DNA from: Nocardioides caldifontis
Lineage (GTDB): Bacteria; Actinomycetota; Actinomycetes; Propionibacteriales; Nocardioidaceae
Reading direction: 5' to 3'
Assembly (NCBI RefSeq): GCF_008087345.1
Contig: NZ_ML701735.1
Location: 433,010-497,009 of the forward strand
Length of the DNA: 64,000 nt
The notes beneath the pieces were generated by a model. It saw nothing but the letters and a program-made list of their open reading frames with translations. It was not told where the DNA came from and did not search any database. The position numbers and the translations under genes were made by a program. This document shows positions 8,591 through 21,284 of this stretch, in pieces. Each line of letters starts with the position of its first letter. Positions within the stretch are counted from its first letter, which is position 1.

Positions 8591-9984
8591 GGCTCCCCGA
8601 GCAGCCTCGCGCAGGTCCGCGGCACCGCACGCGCCACGTCAGGGGCGGTGAGCGGTCCGCCGCCCGAGGCGAGCGCCGCCGCCGCACCGTGCAGCCAGGA
8701 GCCCACGCTCGCGGCGTCGAACGGCGCCAGCCCGGCGGCCAGCAGCGCCCCGACCAGCCCGGCGAGCACGTCGCCGGCTCCGGCCGTGGCCAGCCAGGGC
8801 GGCCCGACCGTCGTGACCCGGACCCGACCGTCGGGGTCGACGGCGAGCGTGTGCCGGTTCTTCAGCAGCACCACCGCGTCGAAGCGGCGCGCGGCCTCGC
8901 GGGCGCAGCGGAGCTGGTCGGCCTCGACCTCGGCGCGCTCGACGCCGAGCATCCGGGCGAGCTCCCCGGCGTGCGGCGTCAGCACCGCCGGCACCCCGAG
9001 CGGCCGGTCGACCACCCCGAGCGCGTCGGCATCGAGGACGACCGGCACGCCGTCGGCGAGCGCCGCGCGGAGCTGCTCGGCCGCGGCGTCGTCGGCGCCC
9101 GACCCGACCACCCACGCCTGCACCCGCCCCTCGCCGACGACCACCTCCGGGTGGTCGGCCTGTACCAGCGACGCCACCGCGGACCCGGCGTCGGCCGGCA
9201 CGTAGCGCACCATCCCGACCAGCCCGGTGCTCGCGCCGGACACGCAGAGGGCCCCCGCGCCGCGGTAGCGGTCCGAGCCGGCGCGGACCCCGACGACGCC
9301 GCGGGTGTACTTGTGGGCGTCCGGGGCGGGCACCGGGAGCAGCCCTCGGACGTCGTCCTCCTGCAACGCCTCGACCACCGGGGCGGGGAGGTCGAGCCCA
9401 AGCTCCACGAGGTGCACCACGCCGCAGGCGCGGGCCGCCGGGTCGACGAGCAGGCCGACCTTGTGGGTGCCGAAGGTGACGGTGAGGTCGGCGCGCACGT
9501 GAGGCCCCTCGACCCGGCCGGTGTCGACGTCGATGCCCGAGGGGACGTCCACCGCGACGAACGGCGTGCCCTCCAGCGACGCCACCAGCGACGCGGCCTC
9601 GGGGCGGAGCCCGCCGGCGGCGCCGATCCCGACGATCCCGTCGACCGCGACGTCGTAGGGCCCGCGCGGGGCGTCGACCACCCGTCCGCCCGCGTGGCGG
9701 AACGCCGTGAGCCCGCCGGGGTGGGCCCGGTCGGGGGCGAGGAGCACCGCGTCCACCGACGCCCCACGACGAGCCAGCGTCGCCCCTGCGTGCAGCGCAT
9801 CTCCGCCGTTGTTGCCCGCGCCGACCAGGAGCAGCACGCGGGCGCCGTACACGCGGCCGAGGAACTCGGCGAGCGCGGTCGCCAGCCCGGTCGCGGCGCG
9901 CTTCATCAGCGCCCCCTCGGGGGTGGCGGCGAGCACCGGCGCCTCCGCGGCCCGCACCTGCGCGACGGTGTGCGCGCTCCTCAT
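8587..9984 (-). CDS. nnr: Bifunctional NAD(P)H-hydrate epimerase/dehydratase
   Basis: Repairs hydrated NADH/NADPH. The N-terminal YjeF_N epimerase domain (about 1-210) has GNNGGDALHAG and VDVPSGIDVDTG. The C-terminal ADP-dependent dehydratase (about 225-465) has DADAL, LTPHAGELARML, LLKNRHTLAV and the nucleotide site ATAGAGDVLAG. 465 aa, normal for the fused form. ATG 9984 was chosen before RSAHTVAQVRAAE, the conserved family start. It lies 49 nt after acpS and overlaps alr. Confidence 0.94.
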   Translation of the reverse strand: MRSAHTVAQVRAAEAPVLAATPEGALMKRAATGLATALAEFLGRVYGARVLLLVGAGNNGGDALHAGATLARRGASVDAVLLAPDRAHPGGLTAFRHAGGRVVDAPRGPYDVAVDGIVGIGAAGGLRPEAASLVASLEGTPFVAVDVPSGIDVDTGRVEGPHVRADLTVTFGTHKVGLLVDPAARACGVVHLVELGLDLPAPVVEALQEDDVRGLLPVPAPDAHKYTRGVVGVRAGSDRYRGAGALCVSGASTGLVGMVRYVPADAGSAVASLVQADHPEVVVGEGRVQAWVVGSGADDAAAEQLRAALADGVPVVLDADALGVVDRPLGVPAVLTPHAGELARMLGVERAEVEADQLRCAREAARRFDAVVLLKNRHTLAVDPDGRVRVTTVGPPWLATAGAGDVLAGLVGALLAAGLAPFDAASVGSWLHGAAAALASGGGPLTAPDVARAVPRTCARLLGEP

Positions 9985-10033
9985 CCGGGGTCCCCGCGGC
10001 GGTGGGAGCGCAGCGAGCAGCGTCGTGGGGTGG

Positions 10034-10383
10034 TCATGACTCGAGGACCACGAAGGCGGTGGCCACGCCCGCGTCGTGGGAGAGGGAGAGGTGGGCGGTG
10101 GCCGCACCGAGCCGCCGGGCAGCCTCGTCGACGGTGCCGCTGAGCACGAGGACCGGGCGGCCGGAGCTCTCGCGGACCACCTCCGCGTCCTGCCACTCCA
10201 GCCCCGCGGGCGCGCCGAGCGCCTTGGCGAGCGCCTCCTTGGCCGCGAAGCGGGCGGCCAGCGAGGCGACCGGGAGCGACCGCTCGCCGGGGGTGAAGAG
10301 CCGCTCCGCGAGCCCGGGGGTACGCCGCAGCGACTCCTCGAACCTGCCGATGGCGCAGACGTCGACGCCCACCCCGACGATCA

Positions 10384-10384
<1 letters not shown>
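10034..10384 (-). CDS. acpS: Holo-[acyl-carrier-protein] synthase
   Basis: Transfers 4'-phosphopantetheine from CoA to acyl carrier proteins. 116 aa. The motifs [16 protein letters not shown] (Mg-binding Asp) and [12 protein letters not shown] (catalytic Glu/Lys) are intact. The start is GTG 10384, sharing one base with the glmS stop. CoA itself depends on CoaA, encoded by the divergent gene at 12304. Confidence 0.95.
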
Positions 10385-12228
<1,844 letters not shown>

Positions 12229-12235
12229 GGGCGCG

Positions 12236-12241
12236 AGTCTA
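12236..12241 (-). promoter_or_regulatory. -10 hexamer immediately upstream of glmS (leaderless)
   Basis: TAGACT on the minus strand, 7 nt before ATG 12228. This fits the TANNNT -10 element found before leaderless genes in actinobacteria. No clear -35. Confidence 0.5.
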
Positions 12242-12290
12242 CGGGCGCGGCTCCCCGCAGCCCCGCCCGCGACGCCGGGACGTCGGTGGG

Positions 12291-12296
12291 GAGAAT
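12291..12296 (+). promoter_or_regulatory. Possible -10 hexamer upstream of coaA
   Basis: GAGAAT ends 7 nt before ATG 12304, a weaker match to the leaderless pattern (A at position 2, T at position 6). Confidence 0.35.
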
Positions 12297-12303
12297 GGTC
12301 GCC

Positions 12304-13275
12304 ATGCCGTCCGCCGCCGACGACCGCACCCCTTTCGTCGAGCTCGACCGCAGCGCGTGGGCGGCCCTCGGGACGGCTGCCGAGCAGCCGCTCACCGAGG
12401 AGGAGATCGAGCGGGTCCGCGGACTCGGCGACGAGCTCGACCTCGAGGAGGTCGAGCAGGTCTACCTGCCGCTCTCCCGCCTGCTCAGCCTGTACGTCGA
12501 GAGCGCCGGCGCCCTCCACCGGGCGCAGGAGGCGTTCCTCGGCGGCCAGCCGGACTCCACCCTGGCCCAGCCCCCGCGGACGCCGTTCGTGATCGGGCTC
12601 GCCGGATCGGTGGCGGTCGGGAAGTCCACGACCGCCCGGGTGCTCCAGCAGATGCTCGCGCACTGGCCGGAGCACCCCCGGGTCGCGCTGGTGACCACCG
12701 ACGGGTTCCTGCTCCCCAACGCCGAGCTCCGGCGCCGCGGGATCCTGCACCGCAAGGGGTTCCCGGAGTCCTACGACCGCAAGGCGCTGCTCCGGTTCGT
12801 GATGGACATCAAGTCAGGCAAGGACGAGGTGGCCGCGCCGACGTACTCCCACCTGGTCTACGACGTCGTCCCGGACCAGCCGGTCGTGGTGCGGAAGCCG
12901 GACATCGTCGTGGTCGAGGGGCTCAACGTGCTCCAGCCGGCGCGGCTCGGGGTCGACGGCCGTCCCGGGCTGGCGGTGAGCGACTTCTTCGACTTCTCCG
13001 TCTACGTCGACGCCTCCTCGACCGACGTACGGCGGTGGTACACCGAGCGGTTCCTCAAGCTCCGCGAGACCGCGTTCCGCGACCCGACGTCGTACTTCAG
13101 CCGCTACGCCGACCTCAGCCACGACGACGCCGTGGTCGAGGCGCACCGGCTGTGGGACACGATCAACGGGCCCAACCTCAAGCACAACATCGCGCCCACC
13201 AAGGGCCGCGCCAACCTCGTGCTCCGCAAGGCCTCCGACCACTCGGTGCGGTGGGTCCGGCTCCGCAAGCTCTGA
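12304..13275 (+). CDS. coaA: Type I pantothenate kinase
   Basis: Phosphorylates pantothenate in the first committed step of CoA synthesis. 323 aa, usual length. Walker A GLAGSVAVGKSTTARVL, TDGFLLPNAELRRRGILHRKGFPESYD and the C-terminal NLVLRKASDHSV are typical. It is divergent from glmS across 75 nt. I prefer ATG 12304 over ATG 12295 because it leaves either a 10-nt spacer after GGGGAG or a 7-nt spacer after a -10-like hexamer. Confidence 0.96.
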   Translation: MPSAADDRTPFVELDRSAWAALGTAAEQPLTEEEIERVRGLGDELDLEEVEQVYLPLSRLLSLYVESAGALHRAQEAFLGGQPDSTLAQPPRTPFVIGLAGSVAVGKSTTARVLQQMLAHWPEHPRVALVTTDGFLLPNAELRRRGILHRKGFPESYDRKALLRFVMDIKSGKDEVAAPTYSHLVYDVVPDQPVVVRKPDIVVVEGLNVLQPARLGVDGRPGLAVSDFFDFSVYVDASSTDVRRWYTERFLKLRETAFRDPTSYFSRYADLSHDDAVVEAHRLWDTINGPNLKHNIAPTKGRANLVLRKASDHSVRWVRLRKL

Positions 13276-13383
13276 CCCCGAGCGGCCGACGCGCAGAGGA
13301 GCAGATCCGGGAGATCGACCTCCTGTGGCCGGGAACTCGGGAGCGCCAGGGTCGTGGCATCCCCGAACGACCAGGAGGACTCC

Positions 13384-13995
13384 ATGGCCATCATCTCCTC
13401 GATCTCCGACCCCGCCACCATCGCCGCACGCCGGACCGGTGTCGCCCACGCTCTGACCGCGACAGGGGTGGTACTGGCCCTCAACGGCGCACTGCTCGGC
13501 AGCCGACTCTTCCTCGACAGCCGTGACTACTCAGAGGTGGCCGCAAGCGGCCTCCACCTCACGCACTACCTCGTGTGGACCCTGTGCCTGGTCGCCTTGA
13601 GCCAGCTCTACCCGAGGCTGCGTTCGCTGAACGACGCCGGTTCCAGGCTGTCGACGACGGCGCTCGTCGTCGCGGGAGCGGGTGCGGCCTTGGACGCCTG
13701 CGCCCGGTTCGTCTCGGCCTTCGTCACGCCGTACCTCGCCGCGCAGCAGCCGGCCATGGTGGACGGCACACCGGACGCGATCCTCCTCGTCCCCCTGCTC
13801 GCAACCGGTGCGGTCGCCATGGTGGGCGCGGCCATGGTGGGGGTGAGCGGCTGGCGGCACCGTGTCTTCCCGCGAGCCGCGGCTGCCCTGCTCGTGCTCG
13901 GAGGCGTTGCGATCCCCGTCCTGGGACCGGTCTCGAACGTTCTTCTGGGGGGCGCCCTCGCGTGGATCGGCCTCTCAGCGGGCGCCCGACGCTGA
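13384..13995 (+). CDS. Hypothetical integral membrane protein (DUF4386-like architecture)
   Basis: 203 aa with about five or six hydrophobic helices (for example LTATGVVLALNGALLG, LTHYLVWTLCLVALSQL, LLATGAVAMVGAAMVGV, VLLGGALAWIGLSA). Strong RBS AGGAGG 4 nt before ATG 13384. No catalytic motif is recognised. It ends 17 nt before the histidine kinase, so it may be co-transcribed with it, or the kinase may have its own start. I do not assign a function. Confidence 0.75.
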   Translation: MAIISSISDPATIAARRTGVAHALTATGVVLALNGALLGSRLFLDSRDYSEVAASGLHLTHYLVWTLCLVALSQLYPRLRSLNDAGSRLSTTALVVAGAGAALDACARFVSAFVTPYLAAQQPAMVDGTPDAILLVPLLATGAVAMVGAAMVGVSGWRHRVFPRAAAALLVLGGVAIPVLGPVSNVLLGGALAWIGLSAGARR

Positions 13996-13998
13996 CCC

Positions 13999-14004
13999 TA
14001 GACT
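13999..14004 (+). promoter_or_regulatory. -10 hexamer before the histidine kinase (leaderless)
   Basis: TAGACT ends 8 nt before ATG 14013, and no Shine-Dalgarno lies between them. It just follows the stop of the preceding gene. Confidence 0.5.
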
Positions 14005-14012
14005 CGCCGACC

Positions 14013-15467
14013 ATGACGGGCGCCGAACTCCGCGGTGTCGCGGTCACCGCCGCTGTGGTGACCGCGGTGGCGGGTGTGGCGGTTTTCTGGCTCGCGGTCC
14101 GGCTGCCGGTCCTCGGCGTCGCCGACCCGGCCGGGTCGGCGGCCGCGGCCCCCTTCGTCGTGGGCATGGTGCTGCTCAGCGGCACCGGAGCACTTCTGGT
14201 GCGCCAGGACGCGAGGTCGGTGATCGGCTGGTTGCTGGTGACGACCGGGACCTCGGGGGTCTTGGCGCGGCTGACGTTCGCCCTGGCGGTGCTCGCACAC
14301 GACCGTGGTCACGAATGGGCGAGCGTGCTCGGCTGGCTCACGAACTGGTCCTGGCTGCCGATGCAGGTCCTGGCGATGCTGCTGGTCCTGCGCTTCCCCG
14401 ACGGGCGGCTCCCCCACCCGCGGTGGCGGCCTCTCCAGTGGGTCGTCATCGCCTGGGGCTCGGCGGCGTTCCTGGTCACCGCGCTCCTCCCCGGGGCGCT
14501 GGGTGCCGAGCAGCTGGAGCCTCTCGAGAACCCGGTAGGCGCTGCCGGCGCGGGCGACCAGCTCGAGCTGGCACTCACTGTCCTGTTCGCCGCACAGCCG
14601 GCGCTGGCGCTGGCCGTGGTGGCGGCACCGATCGTGCGGTGGCGCAAGGCGGCGCGGGAGTCCAGGCAGCAGCTGGCCACGGTCGCCGCCGCCCTGCTGC
14701 TCGTCGCTGGAACCGCTCCCCTGGCACTCGCCTGGGAGGCCGCGGAGGTGCTCGAAGGGCTCGCGTGGCTCGTGCTCCCGGTGAGCATCACCTATGCCGT
14801 GGCCCGGCACCGGTTGTGGGACCTCGACACCCGACGCCGGCTCGACCGGCTGCGGGCCGTGCGCGAGGACGAGCGTGCCCGGCTGCAGCGCGACCTCCAC
14901 GACTCCCTCGGACCCATGCTCGGCGCGATCGCGATGCGTGCGGAGGCGGCTCGCAACCTCGTCGCTGCCGGTGCACCCCCCGCCGACGTCGACCGCCTCC
15001 TGGCGACCATCGGTACGGCCACCGAGGACGCGGTCACCGAGGTGCGCCGGTTCCTCGAGGAGCTGGGCCCGTCGGCGTTGGCGGAGACCGACCTGGTCAC
15101 CGCTCTCGAAGAGGTCGTCATGGAGTATTCAGCCGGTGGGCTCCCGGTGCGGCTCTCGGTCCCGGCAGAGCTGCCGGCGCTCGATCCGGCGGCCGAGAGC
15201 GCGTTGTACCGCGTGGCAGTGGAGGCGGTCCGCAACGTCCATCGCCACGCACGTGCGCGGAGCTGTCACCTCGTGCTCCGGGTGGAAGGGGCCGACGTGG
15301 TGCTGGACGTGATCGACGACGGCATCGGCCTTCGGGGTCGACCCGCCGGTGTGGGGCGACGTGCCATGGCCGATCGCGTGGCGGCACTCGGCGGGGTGCT
15401 GGCTCTCCAGGAGGGGAAGGACGGCGGCGTCCACCTCACCGCCCGGCTCACGGGGGCGGCTGGATGA
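14013..15467 (+). CDS. NarL/LuxR-type two-component sensor histidine kinase
   Basis: 484 aa. The N-terminal half has about seven hydrophobic segments and no large extracellular domain. A HisKA_3 dimerisation domain follows, with phospho-acceptor His in LQRDLHDSLGPMLGAI. The ATPase domain has N-box AVEAVRNVHRHARA and G-box DVIDDGIGL, with GVGRRAMADRVAALGG instead of the usual GLxxMxERV form. It should autophosphorylate and pass phosphate to the response regulator whose ATG overlaps its stop. The signal is unknown; the membrane-embedded sensor suggests an envelope or membrane cue. Confidence 0.92.
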   Translation: MTGAELRGVAVTAAVVTAVAGVAVFWLAVRLPVLGVADPAGSAAAAPFVVGMVLLSGTGALLVRQDARSVIGWLLVTTGTSGVLARLTFALAVLAHDRGHEWASVLGWLTNWSWLPMQVLAMLLVLRFPDGRLPHPRWRPLQWVVIAWGSAAFLVTALLPGALGAEQLEPLENPVGAAGAGDQLELALTVLFAAQPALALAVVAAPIVRWRKAARESRQQLATVAAALLLVAGTAPLALAWEAAEVLEGLAWLVLPVSITYAVARHRLWDLDTRRRLDRLRAVREDERARLQRDLHDSLGPMLGAIAMRAEAARNLVAAGAPPADVDRLLATIGTATEDAVTEVRRFLEELGPSALAETDLVTALEEVVMEYSAGGLPVRLSVPAELPALDPAAESALYRVAVEAVRNVHRHARARSCHLVLRVEGADVVLDVIDDGIGLRGRPAGVGRRAMADRVAALGGVLALQEGKDGGVHLTARLTGAAG

Positions 15468-16105
15468 CGGTGCGGGTGATCATCGCGGACGACCATCCGG
15501 TGTTCCTGGAAGGGCTCCGCGTCCTGCTGGCCTCGACTGCGGGGCTCGACGTCGTCGGCGCGGCCGAGGACGGAGCAGCGCTGCTCGACCTCACCGAGCG
15601 CATCCCGTGCGACGTCGTGGTCGTCGACCTGGACATGCCGGGGGTCGACGGCGCCGCCGCCACCCACCAGATCGCGCAGCGCCACCCGCAGGTGGCCGTG
15701 CTCGTGCTCACGATGCACGACGACGACGAGTCGGTGCATCGCGCCCTCCGCGCGGGAGCACGCGGATACGTGCTGAAGGGCGCCGCTCAGGGCGCCATCG
15801 TGCGCGCCATCGAAGCACTCGCGGAGGGAGCCACCGTCCTGCACGGGACGATCGGTGGCAAGGTGCTGCAGGCCGCGACGGAGCGCCGACCGAGCGCCGC
15901 CTTCCCGACCCTCAGCACCCGGGAGATGGAGGTGCTCGAGCTCGTCGCCCGTGGCCTGGCGAACCCGGCGATCGCCGAGCGGCTGTTCCTCACCGTCAAG
16001 ACCGTGCAGAACCGGGTGAGCGACCTGCTCGCCAAGACCGGCAGCAGCAGTCGTGCCGAGCTGGTCGCCCGCGCCCGCGATGCCGGGCTCGGCGGCACGC
16101 CCTGA
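15464..16105 (+). CDS. LuxR/NarL-family response regulator
   Basis: 213 aa. Receiver domain about 1-120: acidic pocket IADDHPVF, phospho-Asp in VVVDLDMPGVDG, conserved Lys in GYVLKGAAQ. C-terminal LuxR helix-turn-helix about 145-205: LSTREMEVLELVARGLANPAIAERLFLTVKTVQNRVSDLLAK. It overlaps the kinase stop by 4 nt, so the two are translated together. Targets are unknown; the neighbouring membrane protein at 13384 is a candidate. Confidence 0.95.
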   Translation: MTVRVIIADDHPVFLEGLRVLLASTAGLDVVGAAEDGAALLDLTERIPCDVVVVDLDMPGVDGAAATHQIAQRHPQVAVLVLTMHDDDESVHRALRAGARGYVLKGAAQGAIVRAIEALAEGATVLHGTIGGKVLQAATERRPSAAFPTLSTREMEVLELVARGLANPAIAERLFLTVKTVQNRVSDLLAKTGSSSRAELVARARDAGLGGTP

Positions 16106-16124
16106 GCCAGGTCGGGCGGAGGAC

Positions 16125-17123
16125 TCAGGCCAGCCGCTTCTGCATCTCCGCCAGCCGAGCGGTCGGGCGGAACCCGAGCAGGGCGTTGACCCGGATCATG
16201 TGCTCGTTGACCTCGGCGTTGTAGGTGATCACGCGCTCGAGGTCGGGCTCGAGCTCCCGCAGCCGCAGCAGGTTGGCGACCTTGACCGCGGTGCCGAGGC
16301 CGTGGCCGCGGTGCTCCCGGGCTACGAGGGTGCCCTGCTGGTAGGCCCGCCCCGGGTCGTGCCGGGGGACGTCGAGCTCGCTGAACGCGACGACGTCGCC
16401 GCGGGGGTCCAGCGCGAGCGTCCGGATCCTCGTGCGCCCGCTCTCGCGCAGCTGCTGCTCCTCCACGCGCACCCGCTCCTCGTCGAAGAGCTCGGCCTCC
16501 TGCTCGAGGTCGCCCGTCGGTGCCTCGGTGACGAGGGTGCCCGCGAGCCGGCAGTACGACGGCAGGACGTCGGCCCAGAGCTCGCCCGTGGTCGTCACGA
16601 GCTCGTACGGCGCGCGCACAGGGCCCAGGGCCTCCAGCCGGTCGGGGTCCACGGGGAGGTCGAGGGTCTGCTGCACGTCGCCGAGCGCGTGGTCGAAGCC
16701 GTGCCGGCGCAGGAGCTCCACACCCGCGTCGCCCGCACCCGTCGGGCCGAGCTCGTAGGCGTGGTCGGTGGTGGAGGTGAGCACCCGCCGACCGCGCTCG
16801 ACGGCGAGCCGCTCGAGGTGCGCGAGCATCGCGGTGGCGTGGCCGCGGCGCCGGTGCTCGGGGTGGCTGTGCACCAGCAGCGAGGCGACCTCGAGGTTGT
16901 CCATCAGCGGCAGCCGCAACCCGCCGGTGGCGACCACGACGCCGTCCTCGAGGAGCGCGAGGCTGACCAGCTCGGCGGCCACCGCGGGGGCCCGCACCTG
17001 GGCGCGGACCTCTTCGAACATCCACGGGACCGCGAACGGGCGCTCGTGACGCTCGGCGGCGAGGTAGACGTCGTGCCAGGCGCGCAGCGCCGCGTCGTCG
17101 TGCGGGTCGACCTCGACGATCAA
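16125..17123 (-). CDS. Tandem GNAT-domain acetyltransferase
   Basis: 332 aa with two GNAT folds. The first (about 1-155) has a good acetyl-CoA loop, HPEHRRRGHATAMLAHLERLA. The second (about 165-332) has VAREHRGHGLGTAVKVANLLRLRE. The layout resembles mycothiol synthase-like proteins, but I do not see enough to call MshD. The start is TTG 17123 after GAGAGGG; no ATG or GTG nearby fits better. It lies between the two-component system (convergent, 19-nt gap) and glmM (co-oriented, 12-nt gap). Confidence 0.8.
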   Translation of the reverse strand: MIVEVDPHDDAALRAWHDVYLAAERHERPFAVPWMFEEVRAQVRAPAVAAELVSLALLEDGVVVATGGLRLPLMDNLEVASLLVHSHPEHRRRGHATAMLAHLERLAVERGRRVLTSTTDHAYELGPTGAGDAGVELLRRHGFDHALGDVQQTLDLPVDPDRLEALGPVRAPYELVTTTGELWADVLPSYCRLAGTLVTEAPTGDLEQEAELFDEERVRVEEQQLRESGRTRIRTLALDPRGDVVAFSELDVPRHDPGRAYQQGTLVAREHRGHGLGTAVKVANLLRLRELEPDLERVITYNAEVNEHMIRVNALLGFRPTARLAEMQKRLA

Positions 17124-17135
17124 GGGCGCACCCTC

Positions 17136-18494
17136 TCAGAGCGCGAGCCGCTCGCGGACCACGCCCGCGAGCCGCTCGGCGACCTCACGGGCCCGGTCGT
17201 GGCTCTCGGCCTCGACCATCACGCGCACCAGCGGCTCGGTGCCGGAGGGGCGGAGCAGCACGCGGCCGGAGCCGGCGAGCGCAGCCTCCTCCGCGGCGAC
17301 CGCCGAGGCGAGCGCGTCGTCGTCGGTGCGCGCCTTGTCGACGTCGGGCACGTTGACCAGCACCTGCGGGAGCCGGGTCATCACCGAGGCGAGCGACCCG
17401 AGCCCCTGGCCGGTCTCGACCATCCGGCTCAGCAGCATCAGCGCGGTGAGCGTGCCGTCCCCGGTGGTGGCGTGGTCACTGAGGATCACGTGGCCGGACT
17501 GCTCGCCGCCGAGGGTGTAGCCGTGGGCGTTCATCGCCTCGAGGACGTAGCGGTCCCCCACCTTGGTCTGCTCGACCCGGATCCCGGCCCGCTCCATCGC
17601 CTGGAGGAAGCCGAGGTTGCTCATCACGGTCGCGACGACGGTGTCGTGCACCAGCCGGCCGCGGTCACGGAGCGTGAGCGCGAGGATCGACAGGATCTGG
17701 TCGCCGTCGACGACGTCGCCGTCGGCGTCCACCGCCAGGCACCGGTCGGCGTCACCGTCCAGCGCGAAGCCGGCGTCGGCGCCGTGCTCGAGCACCGCGC
17801 GCTGCAGCGGCTCGAGGTGGGTGGAGCCGCAGCCGTCGTTGATGTTGTGGCCGTCCGGCGCGGCGTTGATCGCGACGACCTCCGCGCCGGCGGTCCGGAG
17901 CGCGGCGGGGGCGGAGGCGAACGCGGCGCCGTGGGCGCAGTCGACGACGACCTTGAGCCCCTCCAGCCCGGTGGGCAGGGTCCCGACCAGGTGGGCGATG
18001 TACTCGTGGATCCCCTGGTAGTACGTCGAGATCCGCCCGATCGCGGCGCCCGTCGGCCGCTGCCAGGGCTCGCGGAGCCGGCTCTCGATCGTCGCCTCGA
18101 CGTCGTCGGCGAGCTTGACCCCGCCGCGGGCCAGGAACTTGATGCCGTTGTCCGGCATCGCGTTGTGGCTCGCAGAGATCACCACGCCGAGGTCGACGTC
18201 GAGCCCGGAGGTGAGGTGGGCGACGCCGGGCGTGGGCAGCACGCCGACCCGGAGGACGTCGACGCCCGCCGACGCCAGCCCGGCGCACACCGCGGCCTCC
18301 AGGAACTCGCCGGAGAGCCGGGTGTCGCGGCCGACGACGGCGCGCGGACGATGCCCCTCGAACGCGCCCGCCTCGCCCAGGATGTGGGCGGCGGCGACGG
18401 AGAGGTCCAGGGCCAGCTCAGCGGTGAGCAGCCCGTTGGCGAGCCCCCGGACACCATCGGTGCCGAAGACCCGCCCGCCGGTGGACGAGGCCAC
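17136..18494 (-). CDS. glmM: Phosphoglucosamine mutase
   Basis: Converts glucosamine-6-phosphate to glucosamine-1-phosphate for UDP-GlcNAc. 452 aa. The phosphoserine loop [17 protein letters not shown], metal loop DGDADRCL, sugar loop [10 protein letters not shown] and phosphate-binding [14 protein letters not shown] are complete. The GTG start at 18494 is only 6 nt after the rpsI stop, so it is expressed with rplM-rpsI, a common actinobacterial arrangement. Confidence 0.97.
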   Translation of the reverse strand: MASSTGGRVFGTDGVRGLANGLLTAELALDLSVAAAHILGEAGAFEGHRPRAVVGRDTRLSGEFLEAAVCAGLASAGVDVLRVGVLPTPGVAHLTSGLDVDLGVVISASHNAMPDNGIKFLARGGVKLADDVEATIESRLREPWQRPTGAAIGRISTYYQGIHEYIAHLVGTLPTGLEGLKVVVDCAHGAAFASAPAALRTAGAEVVAINAAPDGHNINDGCGSTHLEPLQRAVLEHGADAGFALDGDADRCLAVDADGDVVDGDQILSILALTLRDRGRLVHDTVVATVMSNLGFLQAMERAGIRVEQTKVGDRYVLEAMNAHGYTLGGEQSGHVILSDHATTGDGTLTALMLLSRMVETGQGLGSLASVMTRLPQVLVNVPDVDKARTDDDALASAVAAEEAALAGSGRVLLRPSGTEPLVRVMVEAESHDRAREVAERLAGVVRERLAL

Positions 18495-18500
18495 CGACCG

Positions 18501-19010
18501 TCAGCGCTTGCTGTACTGCGGCGCCTTGCGGGCCTTCTTCAGACCGGCCTTCTTGCGCTCGATGACGCGCGCGTCGCGGGTCAGCAGCCCGGCCTTCTTC
18601 AGCGAGGGGCGGTTCGCCTCGACGTCGACCGCGTTGAGCGCGCGGGCCACGCCGAGCCGCAGCGCGCCGGCTTGGCCGGTGATGCCGCCGCCGTGGATGC
18701 GGGCGATGACGTCGAACCGGCCGACGAGGTCGGTGGTGACGAACGGCTCGTTCACGACCTGCTGGTGCAGCTTGTTCGGGAAGTACGAGTCGAGGGTGCG
18801 GCCGTTGACCGTCCACTGACCGGTGCCCGGGACGAGGCGGACGCGGGCGACGGCCTCCTTGCGGCGGCCGGTGGCCGACGCCGGGGCGATCGTCGCGGGA
18901 CGAGCGGGAGCGTCCGCAGAGGCGGCGCTCTCGGAGGTGTAGGCGACGCCCTGCTCGTCGACCTGGTAGGTCTCCTCGACGTCCTGCTGCTCGGTGGTCG
19001 TGTCAGTCAC
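18501..19010 (-). CDS. rpsI: 30S ribosomal protein S9
   Basis: 169 aa. The conserved S9 body starts near residue 47 ([17 protein letters not shown]) and ends with the basic tail [18 protein letters not shown] that reaches the P-site tRNA. An N-terminal extension of about 45 residues, acidic and low in complexity, is typical of actinobacterial S9. It lies 39 nt downstream of rplM. Confidence 0.98.
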   Translation of the reverse strand: MTDTTTEQQDVEETYQVDEQGVAYTSESAASADAPARPATIAPASATGRRKEAVARVRLVPGTGQWTVNGRTLDSYFPNKLHQQVVNEPFVTTDLVGRFDVIARIHGGGITGQAGALRLGVARALNAVDVEANRPSLKKAGLLTRDARVIERKKAGLKKARKAPQYSKR

Positions 19011-19049
19011 GAAACGGTTCCTCGATCGGTCTGCTGCTGGGCGGGTGGC

Positions 19050-19493
19050 TTACTGGGAGATCTGGGTGATCTCGAACGGCTTGGCCTTCTGGGCCTGGTG
19101 CGGGTGCTCCGGGCCGCCGTACACCTTGAGCTTCTTCAGCATCTGGCGACCGAGGCGGTTCTTCGGGAGCATCCCCCACACGGCCTTCTCGATGGCCTTG
19201 CGCGGGTCCTTCTCGAGCAGGTCGCCGAAGGCGGTGGCGGTCAGGCCGCCCGGGTAGCCCGAGTGGCGGTAGGCGAGCTTGCTGACCCGCTTGTTGCCCG
19301 AGAGGGCGACCTTCTGGGCGTTGACGATGATGACGAAGTCACCACCGTCGACGTGCGGCGCGAACGTCGGCTTGTGCTTGCCGCGCAGGAGGTTCGCCGT
19401 CTGCACCGCCAGCCGGCCGAGGACCACGTCGGTCGCGTCGATGACGTGCCACTCACGCTGGATGTCAGCGGGCTTCGGGCTGTACGTACGCAC
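19050..19493 (-). CDS. rplM: 50S ribosomal protein L13
   Basis: 147 aa, full length. [44 protein letters not shown] and [19 protein letters not shown] are family hallmarks. GTG start at 19493 with AGAGG 8 nt upstream. It heads the rplM-rpsI-glmM unit, divergent from gltA across 255 nt that hold no gene. A TTGACG on the minus strand near 19620-19625 may be part of its promoter. Confidence 0.98.
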   Translation of the reverse strand: MRTYSPKPADIQREWHVIDATDVVLGRLAVQTANLLRGKHKPTFAPHVDGGDFVIIVNAQKVALSGNKRVSKLAYRHSGYPGGLTATAFGDLLEKDPRKAIEKAVWGMLPKNRLGRQMLKKLKVYGGPEHPHQAQKAKPFEITQISQ

Positions 19494-19748
19494 TTCACTG
19501 CCTCTTCGTCGAAGTTCGGGGTTGTCGCCGGGCCGCTCCGGACCACCGGCGCGACGTCAGCGGGCCACGCCGGACGCACGGGTGAGCACCCGGGGATCGT
19601 CTGGGGGCAGCCGCGACCGTCAAGACTACCGGGGCGCCGCGAGAGGGTCAAAACGGCCCCGGCAAGGGGCGGTTTCTCACCGTTTCCTCAAGGGGACTAG
19701 GTTGGCGGGAAGCCCGAGCCGATCCACCAAGATCTCCCAGGAGCCGAC

Positions 19749-21065
<1,317 letters not shown>

Positions 21066-21072
21066 CCGGCCC

Positions 21073-21090
21073 GGACCGGTGGGCCGGTCC
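21073..21090 (+). terminator. gltA terminator hairpin
   Basis: GGACCGG tggg CCGGTCC, a perfect 7-bp stem 7 nt after the gltA stop. Confidence 0.75.
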
Positions 21091-21098
21091 GGTGTATC

Positions 21099-21125
21099 AG
21101 GGAAGGGCCGCACGGCTCCTTCCCT
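21099..21125 (+). terminator. Second hairpin after gltA
   Basis: AGGGAAGG (21099-21106) pairs with CCTTCCCT (21118-21125) around an inner GCC/GGC pairing. It could be a backup terminator. It ends 3 nt before the small ORF at 21129, whose only Shine-Dalgarno-like sequence would sit within this stem. Confidence 0.6.
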
Positions 21126-21128
21126 GGC

Positions 21129-21284
21129 ATGAACAGCCCGCATCCTCTCGGTGCCTGGGTGGAGCGCACCCAGCGCTCCGCTCGCCGCCGCCCGACCCGC
21201 AAGTTCCTCGACGACGACGAGTTCGCCGTCCGCCGCTCCCGCGGCCGCTCGGTCATCGTCCCGCGCCAGCGCCGCGGCGACTGA
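21129..21284 (+). CDS. Small Arg-rich hypothetical protein
   Basis: 51 aa, about 30 percent Arg/Lys: MNSPHPLGAWVERTQRSARR, then an acidic KFLDDDEFAV segment, then a basic C-terminus. Codon third positions are almost all G or C, as in real genes of this genome. No homologue is recognised. It lies between gltA and the convergent ABC-F gene, right after two hairpins, and has no good RBS. It may be a nucleic-acid-binding peptide, or a chance frame. Confidence 0.45.
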   Translation: MNSPHPLGAWVERTQRSARRRPTRKFLDDDEFAVRRSRGRSVIVPRQRRGD

